From: CAZOEL01 sp964578835
GTDB taxonomy: Bacteria; Desulfobacterota; Syntrophobacteria; Syntrophobacterales; Syntrophobacteraceae
Direction of reading: 5' to 3'
DNA length: 64,000 nt
NCBI GenBank assembly: GCA_964578835.1
Contig: CAZOEL010000026.1
Span: forward strand, 1 to 64,000
Made by a program: the position numbers and the translations under genes. Positions 51,901 to 60,925 of the stretch are shown here, piece by piece. The notes below the pieces were generated by a model, which was given only the letters and a program-made list of their open reading frames with translations, did no database searches and was not told the DNA's origin. Each line of letters starts with the position of its first letter. Position 1 is the stretch's first letter.

Positions 51901-52541
51901 TGCCATTCGATCATTTCACCATCTGACGTCTTGGCTTTGAGGGAATAGACTCCATCTTGGTCCTGCATTGTGGACAGAGCCTTGAGATCGAGATTCAAAT
52001 CCTGAAACGTCAAGTCCACCGGCGCGCTTTGTCGCCTGTCGGTTATGCTTACCTCTCCCTCTGTTATGACGATGCTTTCAAGAAGAATACCCGGAGCTTT
52101 CGATTCAGATGGAGCAACCGGCTTCTCTTCTAGGGGCTTCTCTCCTTCGGATTTGGGAACGAGCTTGGTCAGATTGATCGATCCATCCTGCTCAAAAGCA
52201 ATATGGATTGCGGGTTTTTCAAGACGCACCTCTCGAAACATCGCCTTCCATCGGAAAAGGCTCGTCACCTCGAAGTCGAAGAAGAGTCTCTCAAATCCAG
52301 TAAGCTTCGCCCCGTCAGGTCCCAAAAGATTGAATCCGTTTGCTTCAAAGATCATCCTAAAAGGATCTATATAGACTTTATCGAGGCTCGCTTCGCATTG
52401 GAGCTGCTCCCGGGCGTACTTCGGCGCGTACCAGCGCAGGGCAAAGGGAGCTGCAAGGTAGCCAAGGAGTGCGTAGAGCACCAACGATATCGCTGGAATG
52501 AGAAAAAACTTGCTTAACAAGATCCTTTGTAAGCGTCTCAT
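48987..52541 (-). CDS. Large AsmA-like DUF748 protein
   Basis: This 1184-aa protein has one N-terminal membrane helix (FFLIPAISLVLYALLGYLA) and a long periplasmic region of repeated beta-strand units typical of AsmA/TamB/DUF748 proteins, now viewed as lipid-transfer bridges between membranes. A DUF748 core spans the middle and C-terminal half (IDLGLPVSGDLNDPQFKIGP). An OmpA-like stretch follows (FEAGSAELIPPEREKLKKVA). A Lys/Ser-rich linker sits around 735-760. SD GGAG. It is convergent with ribB. Confidence 0.85.
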   Translation of the reverse strand: MRRLQRILLSKFFLIPAISLVLYALLGYLAAPFALRWYAPKYAREQLQCEASLDKVYIDPFRMIFEANGFNLLGPDGAKLTGFERLFFDFEVTSLFRWKAMFREVRLEKPAIHIAFEQDGSINLTKLVPKSEGEKPLEEKPVAPSESKAPGILLESIVITEGEVSITDRRQSAPVDLTFQDLNLDLKALSTMQDQDGVYSLKAKTSDGEMIEWQGDICLSPFRSSGKIAFSGIQAATLWRFVQDSVRLDSPQGKLDLRTDYRLDAKETLQVALSDFRVDLSSVSLRLSGAEELFFELNKLEVECASMDLAARALQVSRVLVDGGALRVRVDEAGQVNVQQIVHKKQGQEVREETKAVTEMAAQQPSGDAPPWKVSLDAIQIKDFALDVLDRSRAAPLHVGISGISLSSKARIEAGRKVEATVEELSTELKNVRVGSKEAPPLFEAGLLSLEGGGFDLGSRAITVSRVGLSNGRLDLVREGDGKINLAHLFASKNAVPADPVSEPSKGNGDAPWKFLLKAFDLSNFNLALSDFAALPQKPLYNLQNIAVRVTDIDGKSPMGLELGFGVEQGGKLALQGKVDPTTKAVEANVKVADLNLAPLQPYLAPFITLTLQSAVVSTEGAFRYGVPEKGSNLSYGGSFILDKLSLNEPGSREAYLGWDSMKIPKIRLALEPNKLQIDEIRLSKPVGRLLIAEDRTVNLAKIVKERPAGEKSSVSSEGAPKKSAKKVSTPSAAPRGKTESSFPFDIGKVRIEDGNMVFADFSIRPKFMARIHSLKGFIGKLSSEKKTVAEIRLDGRVDQYGMAKVIGNIDLNDFKRSTDINVVFRNVEMASVTPYSGRFAGRKIKSGKLSMDLKYQIQDTKLVGDNKIIVDNLVLGERVESPDAVNLPLDLAIALLSDSNGRIDLGLPVSGDLNDPQFKIGPLVWKVFVNVITKAVTAPFRALGSLFGAGEEKFDVVQFEAGSAELIPPEREKLKKVADALQKRPQLKLKVRGRYSPEVDGLEFKQLAVRRSVAAGAEGGASKEEYEEMPDLADSKTRSALEKLFVQRFGEKALDEIEQAVKRGEIKPSVQDDSAEKQKGKKPAGLFGKIKTVKFYKVIPGAKSPEEKELIAGELYSRLVESEPVSDTALQQLAGSRAQAISADLQSALGVPAERLVTEESEPLAEEAGLSAGLSLDARSAVP

Positions 52542-52675
52542 CTTCCGCTCCTTTTTCCGAACAAGCGCTATGGAGTTAAATACTTATCGATTCACAAAAT
52601 ATGCAGGATGATGAGCCGCATAGTGCCTTATCCTCGGTTTCTTTGCAAGCCAATACCTGTGGCGGACAGGGCTAT

Positions 52676-53144
52676 CTTGTTCTGTGATGATTGAACAATT
52701 GTAACGCTGGGTTAGCCTCTATTCCAGTCACTTCTGCGTTGGGGTCAGCCCTGAAAGGGCGAAATAGCGTAGCCCGGGGCATCGCCCCGGGTAGAGATTC
52801 CGCCATATTCTCCAAGCCCTGTAAGGGCGAGATAACCACTTTCCGGATATTTCGCCCCTTCAGGGCTCCGGGGAGGTTGTGCGGCTTCCGGACCCAGGGC
52901 GTTGCCCTGGGCTATGGTATTTCGCCCTTTCAGGGCTTTCACGGGAAGCTTTCGGGAGCGAAGTGCAGGGAAAAAGATCCCTACACATGGTCATTTCTGA
53001 ATGAGAACAAATTTACCGTGCTGTGGCGGATCGGGCGCATTGCAGAAAGGAGGCGAGGCGTGACAAACAAAAAGGCTCCAACGCAGAAGCAACTGGAATA
53101 GAGGCTAACCCGGCGTTACGATTGTTCAATCATCGCAGAACAAG
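52676..53144. repeat. 469-bp element with 67-bp terminal inverted repeats
   Basis: The arms at 52676-52742 and 53078-53144 match at 62 of 67 positions in inverse orientation (shared core GGGTTAGCCTCTATTCCAGT). The interior carries the hairpin repeats at 52745-52940 and no gene. Next to the right arm is a short GTG-started frame (VTNKKAPTQKQLE) with AAAGGAGG, which ends inside the arm. It could be a MITE-like or decayed mobile element. Confidence 0.65.
52745..52940. repeat. Cluster of REP-like palindromes
   Basis: Four copies of AGCCCTGAAAGGGCGAAAT-type units, in both orientations (about 52746, 52817, 52850, 52925), alternate with CCCGGGGC-ATC-GCCCCGGG and CCCAGGGC-GTT-GCCCTGGG palindromes. 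The family is the same as at 8-60. The arrangement resembles REP/BIME clusters, but no RAYT transposase is present in the window. Confidence 0.7.
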
Positions 53145-53310
53145 TTGGCCCCGAGAGCGCGGTGGAAATCCTTTGAAAAATGGCAATATTGTACTATGTA
53201 AGTTGAAGTATTTAGAGACTAATGAGAACTGCGCGCCGCCGAGGGCCGGTGCTTGGCCCGGGCGCAAGGCGGATGCCGGCAAAGCGGCGCTCGACATAAG
53301 GAATGGAACA

Positions 53311-56300
53311 GTGCAGGCAGAAGAAAAAATTCGTGATGAGCTTCTCAGAGCCTACGAAGGCTTAACCCCGCCAGAACAGGCTCTGGCGCAGCTTTGCTCG
53401 ATAATTTGGGAGCCGGTGAGCATTCCCGTTTTATACAAGATATTCCGTAGGTCAGGCCTGAGCTTTCCGGGTGAGAAGGTCAACTCGGGCAAGGCGCTTG
53501 AGCCCCACTTGAATAAACTACAGGCGCTGAAGCTCCTCAATGACAATCTTGAGGTCCCCCAAAGCATCGTCGAGATCATCACCAGGCGAGCGGTCGCCGA
53601 AGGACGGATTTTCAACGCTGCAGACATGCTGAAAGGAATAGAGTCCGAGCAGGCCTGGAAAGACGCTCCAACAAACGGCAGTGCTTGCCTTTCCTGCGCA
53701 AAGCCCATCCGGGAGAAGGCGTTCATTACAGAGCCCGGCCCTCTTTGCCCTTCATGCGCCGCAGCGGAGATCAGAAATATCGCGGCAAACGAGAATATGG
53801 ATCAATGGCCCGCGAAGCAAATCCTGGACTCCCTCTCGCCGGGAGCAAACATACGGAGCAGACTGACAGTCATCTGGAACTTCTCCGAAGCGCACATGTC
53901 GCTCGTTGACAGAAGCCACCCCAATGCGAGCAACCTTCTTAGCCTTCTGGTGCAGAATCTCGGATACATAGAGTCTCATCCGCTGGCGCCCACCGTCCGT
54001 CAGGCGGCTCTCCGCACATGCACTCAGATGAGCTACAGAGTCCTGCCCCTCCTGCTCAAGATGGTCAAAAAAGAGCCGTGGCAGTATTACGTCAATGTGC
54101 TAATGGCTCTGGGAACGATTTCGTCGGAAAGAGCCGAGGTGCAGGCTTTGTTAAAGGAGGGAAGCAATGATCCGAGACCGGAAGTGCGCAAGTTTGTGAT
54201 GACGTTTTTGAGCCAGAATCCTCCCGCCTGGGCTCTCCAGATTATTACAAAGCTCTGTGGGGATGAGGACTTCACTATCCGGAGTATGGCGAAGACCGCG
54301 CTTGCCGAGCTGAAAAAAACCAAGAGGAGATATCCTTTATTCTCTTCAAGCGCCCAAGCCATCCCCGATACGCCTGTGGGCGTCTCCATACGCTTCGGCC
54401 CTCTCGTTAAAGCGGTTCAAGAAGAATTGCCTTTGAGCCGCCAATATTATTATTCATACGGTTCGTCACAATGTCCTCGCATCATGCGAGATCTTCGCAT
54501 CGGCATCTATGCGCGGGACAAGGACATGTTTTTCAGGCGCCGCGACGATCTCGCATCCCACTGCGGCAGCCTCTCGGACTATTCCAGCGCCATTGCCCAA
54601 ATATGCAACTCTCCCTTCGATGCAGCATGGTTCGCCACCCTCCCGATAGAGATTCAAACGTTCAGTCTCTCATCCATTTTCTACCAGGCCATGGAGGATT
54701 TGGAGCCCGACGCCGACGCCCTCGCCTACGCCTTGAAGACATCCCTCTTCGAATCGGCTCCTCCGGCCGAAAGAGGTACTTTGTTCTACAATCTTACCTC
54801 GCGGCTCATTATGGGAGGCAGACTGGATGAAGCAGGCAAGATGCTGCCCAACATCGAGGGGGGCGATTACACGGGAGGCTTGAAAGGGTGGATACGTTTT
54901 GTCGAGGGAAGAAACGATGAAGCCATCGCCTCGTTTGAAGCCGATTTGAAAGAGCTCCGGCGTAGAGCCGGAAAAAGGAACATAAACTTCAGCGGCTTCG
55001 CCGGAATCTTCTATGTTCTGTCTCTTCTCAAGGCCGAAAGCGCCGACCTTTTGAAGAAAGCCGAGCAACTGACGAACTGGAACCTTTCCCATGACGGCAT
55101 CTTAAGCTCTACATCATCCCTTTTCGAATCTCTCCAAGGGATCATCCACGCTCAAAAGCTCGAGGTGGAAGAAGCAAAGAGGAGCATTGCGCTCCAATCC
55201 AGAGCTCCCAGCCCCATCCCTACCCTTATGAACGCCATTGCCGCTTACTGGATCAACGGCCATCTCCCCAAGGGAACGACCGAAAAGATCAGCGAGCTGT
55301 TTCCTTCCGCGAGAGACGCGGGCGTGGACTGGGCGGCCATGGAGTGTGCGGCGCTGCTTATCCGGGCCAAAAAGGGAACTCCCGAGCATACTGAATACCT
55401 CGACCGGGTCATGAAGCAGAGCGGGATGCAGTCGATCGTGTATTCCCTCAAGATCGAAGAAACATGGCAAAAGGGGTTGCGGGCCCTTATCGAGATTGCC
55501 GAAGCGCCAGAGGAAGCAACCGGGAAGAAGTCAGCCGCAACAAGGCTTATCTGGCTTGTCGGATTTGAGGGCAAAGAAGTCTCTCTGCAGCCGCTCGAGC
55601 AGAAGTTCACAGCCAGAGGAGGATGGAGCAAAGGGCGACCTGTGTCGTTGGGCCGACTTTTCAATCGCACCAAGCTCGATTACATCACAGAAAAGGACCA
55701 TGCCATCTGCGCCTCCCTCAAGCGCGATCAGTCCTATTACTATGGCGACAGCTACACCTTCGACATGAACAAGCTTCTGCCCGCGCTCGTTGACCATCCG
55801 CTGCTCTTTCGGGATAAGTCCCCCACTACGCCGGTCGAATTCATCAAAGGCGAGCCTGAGATCGTTGTGGCCAAATCCAGTTCGTCGCTCAACATCAGGT
55901 TCAAAGCCAGGTTTGGCGAAGACCGGTTCATGGTGATACAGGAAACGCCCACACGCTTCAAAGTAATCGAAATCAGCAACCAGCATCGGCGCATCGCTCA
56001 AGTGCTGGGCGAGAAAGGCCTCATCGCGCCGATCTCGGCCAGGCAGGATGTCCTTGACGCCATCACGGCGCTCTCTTCGCACGTGCTCGTCCACTCGGAC
56101 GTCGGAGTCAAATCCAAAGACGTGGAGGAAGTCGCCTCGGACCCCACTCCTCACGCGCATCTGCTTCCCTCTGGCCCTGGTTTTCGAGTCGAGGTTTTTG
56201 TGAAGCCTTTCAAAGAAGAAGGAAGTCCCTACCTCAAGCCCGGTGTCGGAGCTGCGAACGTCATTGCCGAAGTGGGCGGAAAAAGGATGCAGACCAGAAG

Positions 56301-58266
56301 GGACCTCAAAGCGGAAGAGAACATGGCGAACACGGTGGAGGCGGTGTCTACCACTCTCTCGAGGCTTGCCGATTCAGACAGGCAGTGGCAGCTCGACGAC
56401 CCCGAGGATTGCCTGCAGGTGCTGCTCGACCTCAAGGCGCTGCAGGAAAAAGGCGAGGTCTCTGTCGAATGGCCCGAGGGGGAAAAGCTCAAGGTCACCC
56501 GCGAAATGTCCCTCGATCAGCTCCGCATGAAGATTCGCGGCAAAACGGACTGGTTTGAAGTAAGCGGGGGCCTCCAGGTGGACGACAATCTCGTGCTCGA
56601 TATGAAGCGGCTCCTCGAGCTCATCAAGACCTCGGACACCCGGTTCATTCCTCTCGAGGAGGGTCACTTTCTGGCGCTGACCAAAGAATTCAGAAAGAGG
56701 CTCGAAGAGCTGGATTCGTATGCCGAAAGGAAGGGCAAAGAAGTTAGGCTGCATCCTCTTGCCGCCATGGCCGTGCAGGACCTCATGGAGGCTATTCCCA
56801 ATCTGGAGGTCGATAAGGCATGGAAGTCGAGGCTCGAGCGCATACAGACCGGGCAGAAAATCAAACCGCCCATCCCATCGACTCTCAAGGCGGAGCTGAG
56901 GGACTATCAGGTTGAAGGCTATACCTGGATGGCCAGGCTCGCGCACATGGGAATCGGAGCTTGCCTTGCCGACGACATGGGGCTGGGGAAGACCATTCAG
57001 ACTCTTGCAGTCATGTTGCATCGAGCCACCCAGGGCCCCATGCTGGTAGTGGCCCCAACATCCGTTTGCTGGAACTGGGTAAACGAGGCGAACCGCTTCG
57101 CCCCCACGCTCAACGTCGTTCAATTCGACAGCGGCAACAGGGAAGAGATCGTAAAGGGTCTCCAACACCAAGATGTGCTCGTCACCAGTTATGGACTGCT
57201 GATTCAGGAAGCGGAGCTTCTTTCGACCGTCGAGTGGAACCTCATCGTTCTCGATGAAGCGCAGGCGATCAAGAACGTCTTGACCAAGAGGTCCCAGGCG
57301 GCCATGGGCCTCAAGGGAAACTTCAAGATCATCACCACGGGAACCCCTATCGAAAATCATCTTGGCGAATTCTGGACGCTTTTCAATTTCATCAATCCCG
57401 GCCTCCTTGGGTCGATCCAAAAGTTCAACGAGCGCTTCGCCATCCCGATCGAAAAGTACAACAACCGGGATGCGAAAAAGCGTTTAAAGAAGCTGATCCA
57501 GCCTTTCATTCTAAGACGTCTTAAATCCCAGGTTCTCGAGGAGCTGCCTCCACGCACGGAGGTAGTCCTGCAGGTGGAAATGAGCCCTGAGGAGACGGCG
57601 TTTTATGAAGCCTTGCGTCGTCAGGCGCTGGAGAGGATAGAAGCCGATAACGCCCCGGTCGCTCAGAAGCACCTGAAGATATTGGCCGAAATCACAAAGC
57701 TAAGACAGGCGGCGTGCAACCCTCGCCTGGTCATGGCGGAGACAACCTTATCCAGCTCAAAGCTCGAGCTTTTTGGCGACGTGGTTTCAGAGCTGCTCGA
57801 GAACCGCCACAAAGCGCTGGTTTTCAGCCAGTTTGTCGGACATCTCAGCCTCATCCGGGAACACCTCGATAGTCGCAACATCAGCTACCGCTACCTCGAT
57901 GGGAGCACATCGCCCAAAGATCGCAGAAAAGAGGTAGACGCTTTCCAGTCGGGAGAAGGCGATCTCTTCCTCATAAGCCTCAAGGCGGGAGGTTTGGGGC
58001 TCAATCTCACCGCCGCGGATTACGTCATCCACATGGACCCCTGGTGGAATCCCGCAGTAGAAGATCAGGCCTCGGATAGAGCCCATAGAATCGGTCAGCA
58101 GCATCCGGTAACCGTCTATCGGCTGGTCGCCAAGGGAACCATCGAGGAGAAGATCGTGAGGCTCCACCAGGAGAAAAGGGATCTGGCGGGAAGTCTGCTC
58201 GACGGAAGCGATGTCAGCGGAAAGATCTCGGCCGAAGAATTGATCCGCTTGATCCGGGAGGAATGA
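53311..58266 (+). CDS. Very large SNF2-family helicase with HEAT-like N-terminus
   Basis: This protein is about 1651 aa. The C-terminal third is a complete SNF2/RapA-type ATPase: motif I LADDMGLGKTIQT, motif II VLDEAQAIKN, TGTPIENHL, and the helicase C half with ISLKAGGLGLNLTAADYVIH, DPWWNPAVEDQ and SDRAHRIGQ. The N-terminal part holds a zinc-binding pair (CLSCAKPIREKAF, CPSC), HEAT-like helical repeats (ALGTISSERAEVQALLKEGS, PEVRKFVMTFLSQNPPAWAL) and TPR-like helices. It remodels or translocates on DNA/protein-DNA complexes; the precise role is unknown. The start is uncertain: GTG 53311 with AAGGA is chosen; the frame is open back to 53023 through the inverted-repeat element. Confidence 0.88.
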   Translation: MQAEEKIRDELLRAYEGLTPPEQALAQLCSIIWEPVSIPVLYKIFRRSGLSFPGEKVNSGKALEPHLNKLQALKLLNDNLEVPQSIVEIITRRAVAEGRIFNAADMLKGIESEQAWKDAPTNGSACLSCAKPIREKAFITEPGPLCPSCAAAEIRNIAANENMDQWPAKQILDSLSPGANIRSRLTVIWNFSEAHMSLVDRSHPNASNLLSLLVQNLGYIESHPLAPTVRQAALRTCTQMSYRVLPLLLKMVKKEPWQYYVNVLMALGTISSERAEVQALLKEGSNDPRPEVRKFVMTFLSQNPPAWALQIITKLCGDEDFTIRSMAKTALAELKKTKRRYPLFSSSAQAIPDTPVGVSIRFGPLVKAVQEELPLSRQYYYSYGSSQCPRIMRDLRIGIYARDKDMFFRRRDDLASHCGSLSDYSSAIAQICNSPFDAAWFATLPIEIQTFSLSSIFYQAMEDLEPDADALAYALKTSLFESAPPAERGTLFYNLTSRLIMGGRLDEAGKMLPNIEGGDYTGGLKGWIRFVEGRNDEAIASFEADLKELRRRAGKRNINFSGFAGIFYVLSLLKAESADLLKKAEQLTNWNLSHDGILSSTSSLFESLQGIIHAQKLEVEEAKRSIALQSRAPSPIPTLMNAIAAYWINGHLPKGTTEKISELFPSARDAGVDWAAMECAALLIRAKKGTPEHTEYLDRVMKQSGMQSIVYSLKIEETWQKGLRALIEIAEAPEEATGKKSAATRLIWLVGFEGKEVSLQPLEQKFTARGGWSKGRPVSLGRLFNRTKLDYITEKDHAICASLKRDQSYYYGDSYTFDMNKLLPALVDHPLLFRDKSPTTPVEFIKGEPEIVVAKSSSSLNIRFKARFGEDRFMVIQETPTRFKVIEISNQHRRIAQVLGEKGLIAPISARQDVLDAITALSSHVLVHSDVGVKSKDVEEVASDPTPHAHLLPSGPGFRVEVFVKPFKEEGSPYLKPGVGAANVIAEVGGKRMQTRRDLKAEENMANTVEAVSTTLSRLADSDRQWQLDDPEDCLQVLLDLKALQEKGEVSVEWPEGEKLKVTREMSLDQLRMKIRGKTDWFEVSGGLQVDDNLVLDMKRLLELIKTSDTRFIPLEEGHFLALTKEFRKRLEELDSYAERKGKEVRLHPLAAMAVQDLMEAIPNLEVDKAWKSRLERIQTGQKIKPPIPSTLKAELRDYQVEGYTWMARLAHMGIGACLADDMGLGKTIQTLAVMLHRATQGPMLVVAPTSVCWNWVNEANRFAPTLNVVQFDSGNREEIVKGLQHQDVLVTSYGLLIQEAELLSTVEWNLIVLDEAQAIKNVLTKRSQAAMGLKGNFKIITTGTPIENHLGEFWTLFNFINPGLLGSIQKFNERFAIPIEKYNNRDAKKRLKKLIQPFILRRLKSQVLEELPPRTEVVLQVEMSPEETAFYEALRRQALERIEADNAPVAQKHLKILAEITKLRQAACNPRLVMAETTLSSSKLELFGDVVSELLENRHKALVFSQFVGHLSLIREHLDSRNISYRYLDGSTSPKDRRKEVDAFQSGEGDLFLISLKAGGLGLNLTAADYVIHMDPWWNPAVEDQASDRAHRIGQQHPVTVYRLVAKGTIEEKIVRLHQEKRDLAGSLLDGSDVSGKISAEELIRLIREE

Positions 58267-58472
58267 CCTCAAATTGCTCACGCTTGCCGAGCCGTTCCCT
58301 ATTGGTTCGGGCATGAAGCTTGCTTCCGAATAAAGCTCGATTACTCAAGTGAGGGCGCTGTGAAATCTCCGGGGAGGTCTTAATTTTACAAATACTATGC
58401 GCCTTGCTTTTTAGCTGCGAGAGAGGCCCTTCCTCCTAAAGGAGTGACTGACAACATCGAGAGCAGACAAAG

Positions 58473-59234
58473 ATGCATGAAACAACGCTTAATCTTCAGA
58501 GGGAAGCCGAGCGCATCGCCTCCAAGCACCGCATACCCGAGTTCTACATCCGGTTCAAAGCCCCCATGGCCCTTGCTCGGAAGCTCTATTTCAGCTCGCC
58601 CATGATTGCGGTCTTGCGCAAGCTCGTCGAGCCGGCGCTCCAGGAGGAGCTCGGCCACGGCATTTTCCATTGTTCACGGGTCGGGCTCGACAGCGCCACA
58701 CTCATCTTCATCGAGTTGGAATCCGATCCCGCCAACCGCTGCTACATGGAAAGGAACATGCTCCTCGGGCTTGTCGCCGGCCTTTTGCACGACATTTGCC
58801 GAGGCGAGGAGAATCACGCCGAAGCCGGCTCCGTTGAAGCAGCAAGGATTCTCAAGGACTTCCCGTTGACCGATCACGAGGTTCAATGCGTATGCGAGGC
58901 CATAAGAAATCACGAAGCATTCGGAGCTCCCGTTTCATCGGATAGGCCATGGTTTCGGCTCATCAGCGATTCTCTCTACGACGCAGATAAATTCCGCTGG
59001 GGGCCGGATACTTTCACGCACACTCTCTGGCGTATGGCGAGTCATCAAGGACTGACGCCCTCCGAGCTCATCAAAAAATTCCCGTGGGGCATGAGCGGCG
59101 TTCTGCGCATTTTGGACACTTTTCGCACGCCTACCGGTCGCCAATACGGGCCGGACATCATCGAAACGGGCGTCGATATCGGCAAGGAAATCTACCGGTA
59201 CTTGGTAAAGCATTACGAAGAGAGCCCATGCTGA
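58473..59234 (+). CDS. HD-domain protein
   Basis: This 253-aa protein has an HD phosphohydrolase-type site: HGIFHCSRVGLDS, LLHDICRGEENHAEAG (HD pair) and AIRNHEAF, with D at DSLYDADKFRWG. The family hydrolyses phosphate esters, nucleotides or cyclic nucleotides; substrate not predictable. Starts 206 nt after the helicase gene (nothing recognised between) and ends 31 nt before glutamate dehydrogenase, so probably co-transcribed with the latter. Confidence 0.85.
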   Translation: MHETTLNLQREAERIASKHRIPEFYIRFKAPMALARKLYFSSPMIAVLRKLVEPALQEELGHGIFHCSRVGLDSATLIFIELESDPANRCYMERNMLLGLVAGLLHDICRGEENHAEAGSVEAARILKDFPLTDHEVQCVCEAIRNHEAFGAPVSSDRPWFRLISDSLYDADKFRWGPDTFTHTLWRMASHQGLTPSELIKKFPWGMSGVLRILDTFRTPTGRQYGPDIIETGVDIGKEIYRYLVKHYEESPC

Positions 59235-59265
59235 TCGTTTATCCTTCTAAAAAGGAGGCGCCTTT

Positions 59266-60516
59266 ATGGAAGATAAGTTCAATCCCTTCAGAATAGCCCA
59301 GAAACAGCTCGACGCCGCAGCCGCGAAGCTTGGCCTCGATCCGGCCACCCACGAACTGCTCCGCTGGCCGATGCATGAAATAAGAGTGACGCTTCCCGTC
59401 AAGATGGACGACGGAAAGACGAAGATTTTTCACGCCTTCCGCGTCCAGTACAACACGGCGCGCGGTCCCGGCAAGGGAGGCATTCGATGGCACCCGCAGG
59501 AGACGATCGACACGGTTCGCGCGCTGGCCGCATGGATGACCTGGAAGACCGCCGTCGTCGACATTCCTCTGGGCGGAGCGAAGGGCGGGATAGTCTGCAA
59601 TCCCAAAGAGCTTTCGGAAACTGAAAAAGAGCGGCTGGCGCGCGCATACATGCGGGCGTTCGCAAGATCGGTCGGCGTCACCAAGGACGTGCCCGCCCCG
59701 GACGTCTACACCACGCCGCAAATCATGGCCTGGATGATGGATGAATACGAGACCATCATCGGGGAAAATCACCCGGGAGTCATTACCGGCAAACCGATCC
59801 CGCTCGGAGGCTCTCAAGGCCGAAGCGACGCCACGGCAAGAGGCGGCGTCTACATAACCCGCGAGGCGGCGAAAGTCTCCAATATCGACCTTGCGGGCAA
59901 AACCATGGCCATCATGGGCTTTGGCAACGCCGGACAGCATGCGGCCTTTCTGGGAGAAGAGATTCTTGGGCTCAAACTGGTGGCGGCCTCCGATTCCAAG
60001 GGCGGCGTCTACAATCCCAAAGGAATCGACGTAAGAGCTTTGATCGATTACAAGGTCAAAAACGGAGCCCTAACCGGCTTCCCCGATTCGGACAGCATCA
60101 CGAATAGCGAACTTCTTGCGCTGGATGTCACGGCGCTTTTTCCCGCAGCTTTGGAAAATGTCATAACCAACGAGAATGCATCGAAGATCCAGTGCAGAAT
60201 CTGCTGCGAGCTCGCAAACGGACCGACGAGCCCGGAGGCGGACGAAATACTCAGAGACTCCGGCGTCATCGTATTGCCGGATTTTCTGGCCAACGCGGGC
60301 GGAGTCACCGTCTCTTACTTCGAACAGGTGCAAAACGCTTACAATCTCTACTGGGAACTCCAGGAAGTGCACTGGAGACTAGATAAGAAGATGACTCGCG
60401 CTTTTGCGGGCGTCTACGAAATGAGCCAGCGGAACAAAATCGGATTGCGGCAAGCGGCCTACCTGGTGTCCGTCGCCCGGGTGGCCGAAGCATGCAAGCT
60501 TCGCGGCTGGGTGTAG
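59266..60516 (+). CDS. gdhA: Glutamate dehydrogenase (Glu/Leu/Phe/Val family)
   Basis: This 416-aa hexameric-type glutamate dehydrogenase catalyses reversible deamination of glutamate to 2-oxoglutarate and ammonium. GPGKGGIRWHP and PLGGAKGGIVCNP (catalytic lysine region) are followed by the Rossmann motif IMGFGNAGQHAA and by LANAGGVTVSYFEQVQN. SD AAGGAGG. Coenzyme choice is not clear from sequence. Single full-length gene after the HD protein. Confidence 0.95.
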   Translation: MEDKFNPFRIAQKQLDAAAAKLGLDPATHELLRWPMHEIRVTLPVKMDDGKTKIFHAFRVQYNTARGPGKGGIRWHPQETIDTVRALAAWMTWKTAVVDIPLGGAKGGIVCNPKELSETEKERLARAYMRAFARSVGVTKDVPAPDVYTTPQIMAWMMDEYETIIGENHPGVITGKPIPLGGSQGRSDATARGGVYITREAAKVSNIDLAGKTMAIMGFGNAGQHAAFLGEEILGLKLVAASDSKGGVYNPKGIDVRALIDYKVKNGALTGFPDSDSITNSELLALDVTALFPAALENVITNENASKIQCRICCELANGPTSPEADEILRDSGVIVLPDFLANAGGVTVSYFEQVQNAYNLYWELQEVHWRLDKKMTRAFAGVYEMSQRNKIGLRQAAYLVSVARVAEACKLRGWV

Positions 60517-60925
60517 TCTTTTAATGAGTCGTCAACATCGTTTCTTCCGGTCGAAGCGGGCCCCCTCTCCCTCAGGGAGAGGGTCGGGGTGAGGGAAGTA
60601 TTCTTTAGAAATTGAGGGAAGTATTCTTTTGAAAGAGGATCTCCCCTGCCCTCTCCCTCAATGCTGTTGTATTAAGGAGCCGATGCAGGCGTAGGTTGGG
60701 TTGAGCGATGAGCGATACCCAACATTGATCGGTGCTCCCGTTGGGTTTCGCTATCGCTCAACCCAACCTACAGATCCTTCCGATTTCTTAATTCAACAGC
60801 CTCGGCCCTCGCCCTCAGGGAGAGGGAAAAACTGCAACCTGAATATTCGAGAAACTGCAACCTGAACATTCAAAGTTGACGGTCCACTAGCAAGAATGGC
60901 CAACGATCGGATGGGGGTATGAGTG
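60517..60925. repeat. Repeat-filled intergenic region with MITE-like hairpin
   Basis: No gene is seen in these 409 nt. The region carries CTCCCTCAGGGAGAGGG-type repeats at both ends. A 137-bp element at 60664-60800 has 14-bp terminal inverted repeats (GCTGTTGTATTAAG / CTTAATTCAACAGC), with a long internal hairpin whose arms begin GTAGGTTGGGTTGAGCGAT (60691) and end at 60771. Two short tandem duplications (GAGGGAAGTATTCTTT near 60591-60630 and AAACTGCAACCTGAA near 60828-60870) are also present. Confidence 0.65.

Noticed and set aside
52745..52940. Possible CRISPR array
   Set aside because: Units are palindromes of unequal spacing and alternating orientation, without uniform repeats and unique spacers, and no cas genes are near.
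53023..53310. N-terminal extension of the SNF2 helicase frame into the inverted-repeat element
   Set aside because: The translation of the extension is repeat sequence; the GTG at 53311 with AAGGA fits better, though the start remains uncertain.
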